From the NCBI GenBank assembly GCA_003567055.1, contig PXAW01000052.1:1-6259 (forward strand): a stretch of 6,259 bases of DNA, written 5' to 3'. The position numbers and the translations under genes were made by a program. The DNA comes from Hyphomicrobiales bacterium (GTDB lineage: Bacteria > Pseudomonadota > Alphaproteobacteria > Rhizobiales > Beijerinckiaceae). Below, in pieces: positions 1 through 5,819 of this stretch (the stretch's first letter is position 1; the number at the start of each line of letters is the position of its first letter). The notes beneath the pieces were generated by a model that was given only the letters and a program-made list of their open reading frames with translations, was not told the origin of the DNA and made no database searches.

Positions 1-2527
1 GCGCGAATGGGTCGGTACGGTCACCGATATCCACGACCGGCGAATCACCGATCAGCGCCTGCGCGAGAGCGAGGAACGCTATCGCGCGCTCATCGAGGCG
101 AGCACCGCCATGGTCTGGGCCGCCGGGCCGAACGGGGAATTTCCACAGGTCGCCTATTCCAGCAGCATCGCCGAATACGCTTTCGATCCGCAGGGCTGGA
201 AGACCATCATCCATCCTGACGATCTCGAGACCTCCTGTGCTGCCTGGGATGCCGCGCTGGCCAGCGGGACGCCGCTCGATGTGGTCGAGCGCAAGCTGAC
301 GAAGGCCGGCGATTACCGCTGGACGCATGTGCGGGCCAATCCCGTGCATAATGAAGACGGCACGATCCGCGAATGGATCGGCGCGGTCACGGATATCCAC
401 GAGCGGGTGATGTCGCGCAAGGCACTGGCCGCGAGCGAGGAGCGTTATCGGCTCGCAGCCGGCGCCACGACCGATGCGATCTGGGATCTCGATCTCGCGA
501 CCGGCGAGATCATCTGGGGTGAGGCGATCGAAACCCTGTTCGGCTACGCACCGCCGGAGGGGCGCTCTTCGCTGAACTGGTGGCGCGAGAAGATCCATCC
601 CTGCGACCGGGATCGCATCGCAGAGCAGTTTGCCTGTTTCATCGCCGGCAATGCGCCGCGCTGGGAATGCGAATACCGCGTGATCCGGGCCGATGGTAGC
701 ATCGCCACCGTCTTCGACCGGTTCTTCGCACTGCGCGACGAGAACGGCGATGCCGTCCGGCTGGTCGGCGCGATCCAGGACATCAGTGAGCGCCAGCGCG
801 CCGAGGCTGCGCTCCGGGCGAGCGAGACCCGCCTGCGTCTCGCCCTGCAGGCCGGGCGGATGGTCGCCTGGGAACGTGATCTCGACGACAATTTCGTCAC
901 CCGCTCCGAGAACGCGCAGGACCTGCTCGGTGTCGGATCGAGCGATACGGATGATTTCCGGCGCCGCGTTCATCCCGATGATCGGGCCAAGGTCGTGGGC
1001 CTGCTCGAAGGTTTCGAGGCCGGTCAGTCGGAGACCATCGAGGTGCGCTACACCACATCGGACAATCGCCGGATCTGGCTCGGAATCCGGGCGGTGAAGA
1101 TCAGCCCGAACCGTGCCATCGGCATCACCTTCGACATTACCGACCGCAAGCTGGCCGAGGAAGAGATCTGGCAGACCGCCAACCATGATGCCCTGACCGG
1201 CCTGCCCAACCGTACCCTGTTCCACGCCCGTTTCGAGAATATCCTCTCCCGGGCGCGACGCGAGGGAACGCGCGTGGCGCTGATCCTGGTCGATCTCGAC
1301 GAATTCAAGGATGTCAACGATACGCTCGGACATGATGCCGGCGACGAATTGCTCTGCGAAGCCGCCCGGCGCCTGCAGGCGATCGCCGGCGACAAGGCCG
1401 AGATCGCGCGCATCGGCGGAGACGAATTCGCCGTGATCCTCAGCGCGGTCGAAGACGGGGATGCCCTGGAGGCCTTTACCCGCAAGCTCGTTCACGACAT
1501 GCGCGCACCGTTCCAATGCGCCTCGCGGATTCTCTCCACCCGCGCGAGCGCAGGCCTCGCGCTCTTCCCCGACCATCACCAGGAAGCCGCGGAGCTGATG
1601 AAGGATGCCGATATGGCACTTTATCAGGCCAAGGCCGAAGGGCGCGGTCGTTTCAGTCTGTACAGCCCCGCGATTCGCACGCGCATGGAAGAGCGCATCC
1701 GGATCACCCGTGAAGTCGGCGATGCGATCGCTGCGGAGCAGTTCGTCCCCTTCTATCAGCCCAAGATCTGTTTCCGTTCAGGCAGGATCGTCGGCTTCGA
1801 GGCGCTGGCACGCTGGATTCATCCCGATCGCGGTGTTCTCACGCCAGGCTATTTCGGGGCGGTTTTCGATGATCCCGAAAGCGCCATCGCCATCGGCAAG
1901 GCCGTCCGCAAGCACATTGCCGCCGACATGGCCGCCTGGCAGGAAGAAGCGCTCGGCTTCGGGCGGGTCGCGATCAATCTCTCCAGCGCCGAATTCACCG
2001 AGCCGCAGCTCGCCGCACGCCTGACCGCCATGTTCCGCGATCACGCCATCGCGCCGAACCGGCTCGAGATCGAGGTTACCGAGACCGTGTTGCTCGGGCG
2101 CAGCGCCGAGCTCGTCGCCGAGACGCTGCGCGGGTTCGACGATGCCGGCATCACCATCGCCCTCGATGATTTCGGGACCGGCTTCGCCTCACTGACCCAT
2201 TTGAAGCAATTCCCCGTGCATCACATCAAGATCGATCGCAGCTTCGTGCGCGATCTGGTGACGGATGCCGATGACGCGGCCATCGTCGCGGCAGTGATCG
2301 GGCTCGGCCGCAGCCTCGGCATGATCGTCACCGCAGAGGGGGTTGAGGGCGCCGATCAGGTCCAGCGCCTGCGCCTGATGGGCTGCGACCGGGCGCAGGG
2401 CTTCTACTTCGCCAAGCCGATGGCAGGCTCGCGGATCCCCTGGCTTCTGCGCAACTGGGACCCGGACCGCATGTTTGCGGCGGAGACGGAACAACCCGCC
2501 CCCGCCGCGATTCCGGCTTCCTATTGA
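1..2527 (+). CDS. PAS-PAS-PAS-PAS-GGDEF-EAL cyclic-di-GMP signalling protein (5' end outside window)
   Basis: The open frame runs in from the left edge (first full codon at base 2), so the gene is 5'-truncated and the ATG at 110 is internal; 841 residues are visible. Domains by visible residue: the tail of one PAS/PAC (1-14), then three full PAS_3-like sensors (about 24-136, 144-266, 273-384), each with an HPDD or HPCD motif and the first two ending in a (V/I)xDI(H/S)ER-like PAC tail. The GGDEF domain (about 390-555) has VDLDEFK, GHDAGDE and intact GGDEF at 472-476, so diguanylate cyclase activity is plausible. No RxxD inhibitory site precedes it. The EAL domain (about 575-820) keeps EAL (600-602), INLSS, EVTE, DDFGTG, IKID, AEGVE and QGF..KP, the residues expected of an active c-di-GMP phosphodiesterase. 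The visible part has no membrane segment. Signals sensed are unknown. It ends in TGA and converges on the YciF-like gene. Which activity dominates cannot be read from sequence. Confidence 0.95.
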   Translation, partial: REWVGTVTDIHDRRITDQRLRESEERYRALIEASTAMVWAAGPNGEFPQVAYSSSIAEYAFDPQGWKTIIHPDDLETSCAAWDAALASGTPLDVVERKLTKAGDYRWTHVRANPVHNEDGTIREWIGAVTDIHERVMSRKALAASEERYRLAAGATTDAIWDLDLATGEIIWGEAIETLFGYAPPEGRSSLNWWREKIHPCDRDRIAEQFACFIAGNAPRWECEYRVIRADGSIATVFDRFFALRDENGDAVRLVGAIQDISERQRAEAALRASETRLRLALQAGRMVAWERDLDDNFVTRSENAQDLLGVGSSDTDDFRRRVHPDDRAKVVGLLEGFEAGQSETIEVRYTTSDNRRIWLGIRAVKISPNRAIGITFDITDRKLAEEEIWQTANHDALTGLPNRTLFHARFENILSRARREGTRVALILVDLDEFKDVNDTLGHDAGDELLCEAARRLQAIAGDKAEIARIGGDEFAVILSAVEDGDALEAFTRKLVHDMRAPFQCASRILSTRASAGLALFPDHHQEAAELMKDADMALYQAKAEGRGRFSLYSPAIRTRMEERIRITREVGDAIAAEQFVPFYQPKICFRSGRIVGFEALARWIHPDRGVLTPGYFGAVFDDPESAIAIGKAVRKHIAADMAAWQEEALGFGRVAINLSSAEFTEPQLAARLTAMFRDHAIAPNRLEIEVTETVLLGRSAELVAETLRGFDDAGITIALDDFGTGFASLTHLKQFPVHHIKIDRSFVRDLVTDADDAAIVAAVIGLGRSLGMIVTAEGVEGADQVQRLRLMGCDRAQGFYFAKPMAGSRIPWLLRNWDPDRMFAAETEQPAPAAIPASY

Positions 2528-2575
2528 TGCATCATCCGCCTCAGGCGGCTTTGTGCATCATCCGCCTCAGGCGGC
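2528..2575. repeat. Two copies of a 22-base hairpin repeat between convergent genes
   Basis: A 22-base unit at 2528-2549 recurs identically at 2554-2575, separated by 4 bases (period 26). Each copy holds a perfect inverted repeat, ccgcc-tca-ggcgg (2536-2548 and 2562-2574). The first copy starts directly after the TGA of the GGDEF-EAL gene. The second contains the last codons and the stop of the YciF-like gene, whose TGA (2567-2569 on the - strand) is exactly the hairpin loop. A 10-base palindrome, tgatgcatca (2525-2534), spans the first stop codon. The hairpins may act as a two-way terminator or 3'-end stabiliser, but only a weak T stretch (cttt, 2549-2552) follows on the + strand, and there is none on the - strand. 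Confidence 0.85.
2536..2552 (+). terminator. Possible weak terminator hairpin after the GGDEF-EAL gene
   Basis: A 5-bp all-GC stem (ccgcc/ggcgg) with a 3-base loop is followed by cttt, starting 8 bases after the stop codon. The stem is short and the T tract is minimal, so intrinsic termination is only a possibility. A second identical hairpin follows 26 bases downstream. Confidence 0.35.
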
Positions 2576-3061
2576 CTGTCGATTGACGTCGCGCGTGGCG
2601 ATCTCGCTGAGATGCTTGTCGCCGTCACGGGTGCGCGACAGGCAGGCTTCCAGCGTGGCGGCATCGTCTTCGTAACCGAGACGCTGCGCGAAGGCGACGA
2701 GGCTGCCATAGACCGCGATCGCGTAATGCGTCATGCGCTGGTATTGCGCGATGATCATCGCGTCGCGCACGCCTGCATCGGCGATATCGGAATCGACGGC
2801 ATGGTGCTGCGCCTCACGCACGAGCCCCGCCATACCCTCGCAATGGCCTTCACGCGGCGACGCATCGTGGCGCGCGAGAATGCTCGCGACGGCTTCCATG
2901 CCGCGCTCGATACCCTCGACACCGGCATGCAGGGCGGAATCGAGATGCGGGTTCTTGGCCGCCTCGGCGAGCTTTGCGGTCACCGCGCGCGCCTGGCTGT
3001 CAGCGCTGTGGATATCCTGAAGCTGGTCGATATAGAGATCGCGCAAAGTGGCGATGGTCAT
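2567..3061 (-). CDS. YciF/DUF892-family ferritin-like protein with altered metal-site residues
   Basis: A 164-residue protein, close to the usual 160-170 of YciE/YciF (DUF892) proteins, which form four-helix ferritin-like bundles and are linked to stress responses. Family landmarks in order: TLRDLYIDQLQDIHSADSQ at 5-23, a second helix around 41-62, CEGMAGL at 74-80, VRDAMIIAQYQ at 98-108, THYAIAVYG at 111-119, LGYEDD at 128-133 and a D-G-D-K-H-L helix at 146-151. Against E. coli YciF as I recall it, most acidic residues expected to bind the two metals are replaced: E to D at 21, E to G at 50, E to A at 78, EHYE to THYA at 111-114, and EEE to SRT at 142-144. It may therefore be structural or bind metal differently. 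The start at 3061 is preferred over an ATG at 3118 because a strong Shine-Dalgarno sequence sits just before it. It lies 124 bp downstream of opgH on the same strand. Confidence 0.88.
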   Translation of the reverse strand: MTIATLRDLYIDQLQDIHSADSQARAVTAKLAEAAKNPHLDSALHAGVEGIERGMEAVASILARHDASPREGHCEGMAGLVREAQHHAVDSDIADAGVRDAMIIAQYQRMTHYAIAVYGSLVAFAQRLGYEDDAATLEACLSRTRDGDKHLSEIATRDVNRQAA

Positions 3062-3065
3062 CGGC

Positions 3066-3074
3066 ACCTCCTTT
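3066..3074 (-). promoter_or_regulatory. Strong ribosome binding site of the YciF-like gene
   Basis: The - strand reads AAAGGAGGT four bases before the ATG at 3061, a near-perfect Shine-Dalgarno match. It decides the start and excludes the longer frame from 3118, and it suggests efficient translation. Confidence 0.85.
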
Positions 3075-3097
3075 GGTTCGGGTTGCCATTCCCTCCA

Positions 3098-3125
3098 CCA
3101 ATGCCGCGCCCCCACCATGCGTTCC
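3098..3125 (-). promoter_or_regulatory. Candidate EcfG-like (general stress) promoter for the YciF-like gene
   Basis: On the - strand GGAAC (3121-3125) is followed after 17 bases by CATTGG (3098-3103). The alphaproteobacterial general-stress sigma factor EcfG recognises GGAAC-N16/17-CGTT, so the -35 is exact and the -10 has one mismatch. The implied leader would be about 30 bases. This is a single short match in GC-rich DNA and could be chance; the stress-related family and the 124-bp gap to opgH make it worth recording. Confidence 0.25.
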
Positions 3126-3185
3126 TGAATTCCTTCCCCGCCCGACGCGACGCTTTGACGCCACCGCGATCAGAGGACTTTCGCC

Positions 3186-5108
3186 TCACTCTCCCGCCGG
3201 CTGCGGCAGGGGCGCAAGGGCCGGTGCGGCTGCGCGGATCCGGGCGCTGCGATCGGCCAGGGTGGCGATGCGCATGGCACGCGCGACCACCGGCGGCGCG
3301 GTGATTTCCTCCGGAATCGCGGCAAAGCGCCGCCGCGCCATCATCCGCCCGAGCGCCGGATTCGTGCCGAAGCGGCAGAAGACGATCGCCAGAAGCGGTC
3401 CGATTGCGACGGGGATGATCCAGGGCAGCATCTGGGGTGCGTGCAGCCAGAAGCCGGTGAGCGTCACCGCCGCGATCACGGTCTGCGGCCAGAACCGCGC
3501 GATCGATTCGCTCCAGGTCACCGCGAAACCGTGCCGGCGCTGGACCTGCCAGGTCAGACCCCGCCCGCGCAGGAGGCCCAGGATGAACAGGGCCTCGGCG
3601 ATCGCCATGATCGGGGCGAGCAGCATGCCGTGCAGGAATTCGGCGATACCGCTGCGCAGGAGCCGAAAGCCGCCGCCATAGCTGCGCCGGCGGCGGGGAT
3701 CGGCGAGCGCATCGATCAGGCCGGCAAGCTTGGGCGCGAAGACCATGGTGATCATCCCGGCGAGCAGCCACAGCCCGAGGCTCGACGGCGCGGCGCCCCA
3801 GGGATTGTCGGCGATCGCGCCGCCGCTGACGCCCAGCGCGCCCTGCATGAAGCCCAGCCCCATGAAAAGAAGCCAGGCCGGGCCGGAGAGATACATCAGG
3901 ATGGCCAGCGCGAGCTGTACCCGCGCCATGGGCGGCCAGCCGGGTTTCGTCACCAGCTTGAGATATTGCAGATTGCCCTGGCACCAGCGCAGGGAGCGGC
4001 GCACGAATTCCGGCAGGCAGGGCGGGTTGATCTCGTAGCTGCCGTACTCGTCGGGCAGAACCCGCACATCGTAGCCGCCGCGCACCATCTGTGCGGCTTC
4101 GAGCTGGTCGTGGCTGAGCACGAGGCCCGAGAGCGGACCGCGCCCGGGCAGGGTCGGCAGGCGGCAATGGCGCATGAAGGCATCGATGCGGATGATGGCG
4201 TTGTGCCCCCAATAGGGCCCCGCCGGACCCTGCCACCAGGCCGCGCCGAGCGCATAGGCACGCATCCCGTGGCGCATGCCGAACTGGAACATGCGGGTGA
4301 AGGCGACCCGGCTCGGCAGGCCGGCGATCAGGGTCTGGCAGATGCCGAGGCCCGGATTGCAATCCATCACCCGCACCAGCCGGCGGATGGCGCCGCCGCT
4401 CATCAGGCTGTCGGCATCGAGCACGATCATGTAGTCGAAATCAGCCCCGCGCCGCTCCAGCCATTCCCAGAGATTGCCGGTCTTGTGGCCCGCATTGTCG
4501 GTGCGGCGGCGATAATGGAACCGGTCGGCAAAGCCGATTCGGTTGCAAAAGGCCTGGACGGCGCGCATCTCCTCGGCGGCGCGAAAGCTGTCCTGAGTGT
4601 CGGAGAGCAGGAATATCTCGAAATTCTCGAGCCCGCCCGCAGCATCGAGATCGTCGATGGTGGCTTCGATATGGCCGAGCACCATCTGCGGATCTTCGTC
4701 ATAGGCCGGCACCACGATGGCCGTGCGCCCGGTCAGCCGGCGCTCATGCGCATCGCGACCGGCCAGAGGCGCGACCGCATCGAGAGGATTGCGGCGCCCG
4801 AGGGCGAGGACGAGGCCGAACACGGCGTTCCAGAAGCCGATCACCGTCCAGGGCAGGGTCACGGCAAAGACGGCGAGCATGGCGAGATCGATGGCCGAAA
4901 GCCCGTGCTGACCGAGCACACGGGCGAGCGCCGTCAAGGCTGCGAGAGCGGTCAGGGCCACGAGCGAGAAAAACACGGCGCGACGACGCGCCAGCCGCCG
5001 GGCTTCATGGTGCGACTCCGGCAAACCATGACGCCCGCAAGACGCGTTCGCTCCGCTACCGGAAAGATCCCGCACCTGTGCCTTTTTCGCTTTGGGGATG
5101 AAATCCAA
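3186..5108 (-). CDS. opgH: Glucan biosynthesis glucosyltransferase OpgH (MdoH)
   Basis: A 640-residue inner-membrane family 2 glycosyltransferase that builds the beta-glucan backbone of osmoregulated periplasmic glucans from UDP-glucose and moves it across the membrane. Two N-terminal membrane segments (about 44-64 and 72-103) precede the cytoplasmic catalytic domain (about 125-385). That domain has VVPAYDED (132-139), LLSDTQD (167-173), the metal-binding DAD at 231-233, GHNAIIR (301-307), SHDQLEA (332-338) and RSLRWCQGN (371-379), the OpgH form of the QxxRW motif. About five further membrane segments follow (398-425, 443-466, 492-513, 541-556, 558-578). It lacks the long N- and C-terminal extensions of the 847-residue E. 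coli protein, as is common in alphaproteobacteria. The start is TTG at 5108, supported by GGGAGG five bases upstream; no in-frame ATG occurs before the second membrane segment. opgG, its usual partner, is not adjacent; the flanking genes are a methyltransferase-like gene and a YciF-like gene. Confidence 0.95.
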   Translation of the reverse strand: MDFIPKAKKAQVRDLSGSGANASCGRHGLPESHHEARRLARRRAVFFSLVALTALAALTALARVLGQHGLSAIDLAMLAVFAVTLPWTVIGFWNAVFGLVLALGRRNPLDAVAPLAGRDAHERRLTGRTAIVVPAYDEDPQMVLGHIEATIDDLDAAGGLENFEIFLLSDTQDSFRAAEEMRAVQAFCNRIGFADRFHYRRRTDNAGHKTGNLWEWLERRGADFDYMIVLDADSLMSGGAIRRLVRVMDCNPGLGICQTLIAGLPSRVAFTRMFQFGMRHGMRAYALGAAWWQGPAGPYWGHNAIIRIDAFMRHCRLPTLPGRGPLSGLVLSHDQLEAAQMVRGGYDVRVLPDEYGSYEINPPCLPEFVRRSLRWCQGNLQYLKLVTKPGWPPMARVQLALAILMYLSGPAWLLFMGLGFMQGALGVSGGAIADNPWGAAPSSLGLWLLAGMITMVFAPKLAGLIDALADPRRRRSYGGGFRLLRSGIAEFLHGMLLAPIMAIAEALFILGLLRGRGLTWQVQRRHGFAVTWSESIARFWPQTVIAAVTLTGFWLHAPQMLPWIIPVAIGPLLAIVFCRFGTNPALGRMMARRRFAAIPEEITAPPVVARAMRIATLADRSARIRAAAPALAPLPQPAGE

Positions 5109-5113
5109 GAACG

Positions 5114-5119
5114 CCTCCC
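5114..5119 (-). promoter_or_regulatory. Ribosome binding site supporting the TTG start of opgH
   Basis: The - strand reads GGGAGG, then CGTTC, then TTG (5106-5108). Five-base spacing and good complementarity to 16S rRNA support the rare TTG start. Confidence 0.7.
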
Positions 5120-5274
5120 ACAGAACCCGGTTCGTCAGCCGGGATTGAACGCCAGACGAAAAACAGCGTCATGCCGACGCACCGGGATACGCGGCAGCAG
5201 CCCGTTTGGTTCAAAGGCAGGGTTTTTTCATGGCAAAGCGGAAAGCGTTGCACGGGAATTGTGCGAGGGTTCCT

Positions 5275-5290
5275 TGCGGTTTCCACCGCA
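5275..5290 (-). other. Perfect 6-bp hairpin with GGAA loop
   Basis: On the - strand TGCGGT-GGAA-ACCGCA forms a perfect 6-bp stem closed by a GGAA tetraloop, which is of the stable GNRA class. It lies about 30 bases past the methyltransferase stop. No T tract follows, so its role is unclear: leader or 3'-end structure, or chance. Confidence 0.4.
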
Positions 5291-5298
5291 TTTCCAGT

Positions 5299-5324
5299 GC
5301 ATCATCACGTTGTCGTGATCATGC
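5299..5324 (-). other. Inverted repeat overlapping the methyltransferase stop codon
   Basis: The arms 5299-5309 and 5314-5324 pair at 10 of 11 positions around a 4-base loop (5310-5313). The methyltransferase stop codon (5319-5321) lies in one arm. It could be a 3'-end stabiliser, a weak terminator or an operator-like palindrome. No U tract follows. Confidence 0.45.
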
Positions 5325-5819
5325 TTCGTGACCGGCAACCGCGAGCGCCCGGTTTTCCGCCCGGATGCGGATCGTGAGCAGGATCGCGTTGGCGATCGTG
5401 AAGGCGAGCGCATAGAGCGGCAGCCCGAAGGCGAGCGGCAGGATGGCGATTTCGCCGATGACGATCCAGTAATTCGGATGGGTGAGATAGCGATACGGGC
5501 CGGTGCGGATCGGGGCCGCGCCGGGCAGGATGATGATCCGCGTGGTCCAGCGCGCACCGAGGCTCGCGATCGTCCAGACGCGCCCCGCCTGCAGGATCGC
5601 GAAGACCGCGATCAGCGGCCAGGATACGCTGGCATCGTGCGCGAGCACCCACAGACCGATGAGCCAGAGCCCGTGCATCACGACAATCGCCGGGTAATGG
5701 CCGGGCGCGTGCTCGACGGCGCCGCGCGCCATCAGCGCCGCCGTGTTGCGCTTCGCGATCACGAGTTCGGCAAGCCGCTGCAAGGTCACAAGAGCGAGAA
5801 TCAGGGCGGCGATGCTCAT
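5319..5819 (-). CDS. Isoprenylcysteine carboxyl methyltransferase-like membrane protein (YpbQ/BpsB/SrsB type)
   Basis: A 166-residue hydrophobic protein of the ICMT-like family, matching the length of Bacillus YpbQ/BpsB. It has about four membrane segments (roughly 2-22, 43-62, 66-84 and 117-148) and the family signature GPYRYLTHPNYWIVIGEIA with LPLAFG just after it, followed by a charged IRAENRAL stretch near the C-terminus. Family members use S-adenosylmethionine at the membrane. Those next to type III polyketide synthases (BpsB, SrsB) O-methylate the alkylpyrone or alkylresorcinol product rather than prenylated protein. The start at 5819 is chosen because its ATG shares one base with the PKS stop (TGATG) and GGAG lies 8 bases before it; a longer frame to 5843 would only add residues overlapping the PKS. 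Overlap implies translational coupling. The substrate here is inferred from this neighbour. Confidence 0.88.
   Translation of the reverse strand: MSIAALILALVTLQRLAELVIAKRNTAALMARGAVEHAPGHYPAIVVMHGLWLIGLWVLAHDASVSWPLIAVFAILQAGRVWTIASLGARWTTRIIILPGAAPIRTGPYRYLTHPNYWIVIGEIAILPLAFGLPLYALAFTIANAILLTIRIRAENRALAVAGHEA

Larger units (their letters stand above)
5109..5318 (-). other. 210-bp gap upstream of opgH
   Basis: This noncoding stretch separates the methyltransferase-like gene from opgH and probably carries the opgH promoter, but I see no convincing -35/-10 pair. It holds two inverted repeats close to the methyltransferase end (listed separately) and an A-rich tract on the - strand at about 5221-5227. 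No reading frame inside it shows a recognisable protein. Confidence 0.6.

Noticed and set aside
110..112. ATG at 110 as the start of the GGDEF-EAL gene
   Set aside because: The frame is open upstream to the window edge and encodes a PAC tail and SEERYR linker in continuity with the PAS domain.
2528..2575. The duplicated 22-mer as a CRISPR array
   Set aside because: There are only two copies, separated by 4 bases, one inside a coding sequence; no spacers of proper length and no cas genes.
3062..3118. A longer start (ATG at 3118) for the YciF-like protein
   Set aside because: The extra 19 residues read through the strong Shine-Dalgarno sequence, and homology starts just after the ATG at 3061.
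2612..3304. A 230-codon open frame on the + strand
   Set aside because: It is antisense to the YciF-like gene and to the end of opgH, and has no family signature or ribosome binding site that I can see.
3058..4362. A 434-codon open frame on the - strand
   Set aside because: It overlaps opgH in another frame, shows an Arg/Ala/Pro-rich low-complexity composition and has no recognisable motif.
5188..5213. TGAAC-N17-CGTA on the - strand as an opgH promoter
   Set aside because: It differs from the EcfG consensus in both boxes, and similar partial matches are easy to find by chance.
3441..5318. A 625-codon open frame on the + strand
   Set aside because: It is antisense to opgH over nearly its whole length. 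The translation is rich in H, R, E, G and A with no domain, as expected of a shadow frame in GC-rich coding DNA; opgH has clear family motifs.
5230..5331. Short + strand frame of 33 codons (MAKRKALHG...) in the gap upstream of opgH
   Set aside because: It has no good ribosome binding site and no recognisable similarity, and it runs into the antisense of the methyltransferase gene.
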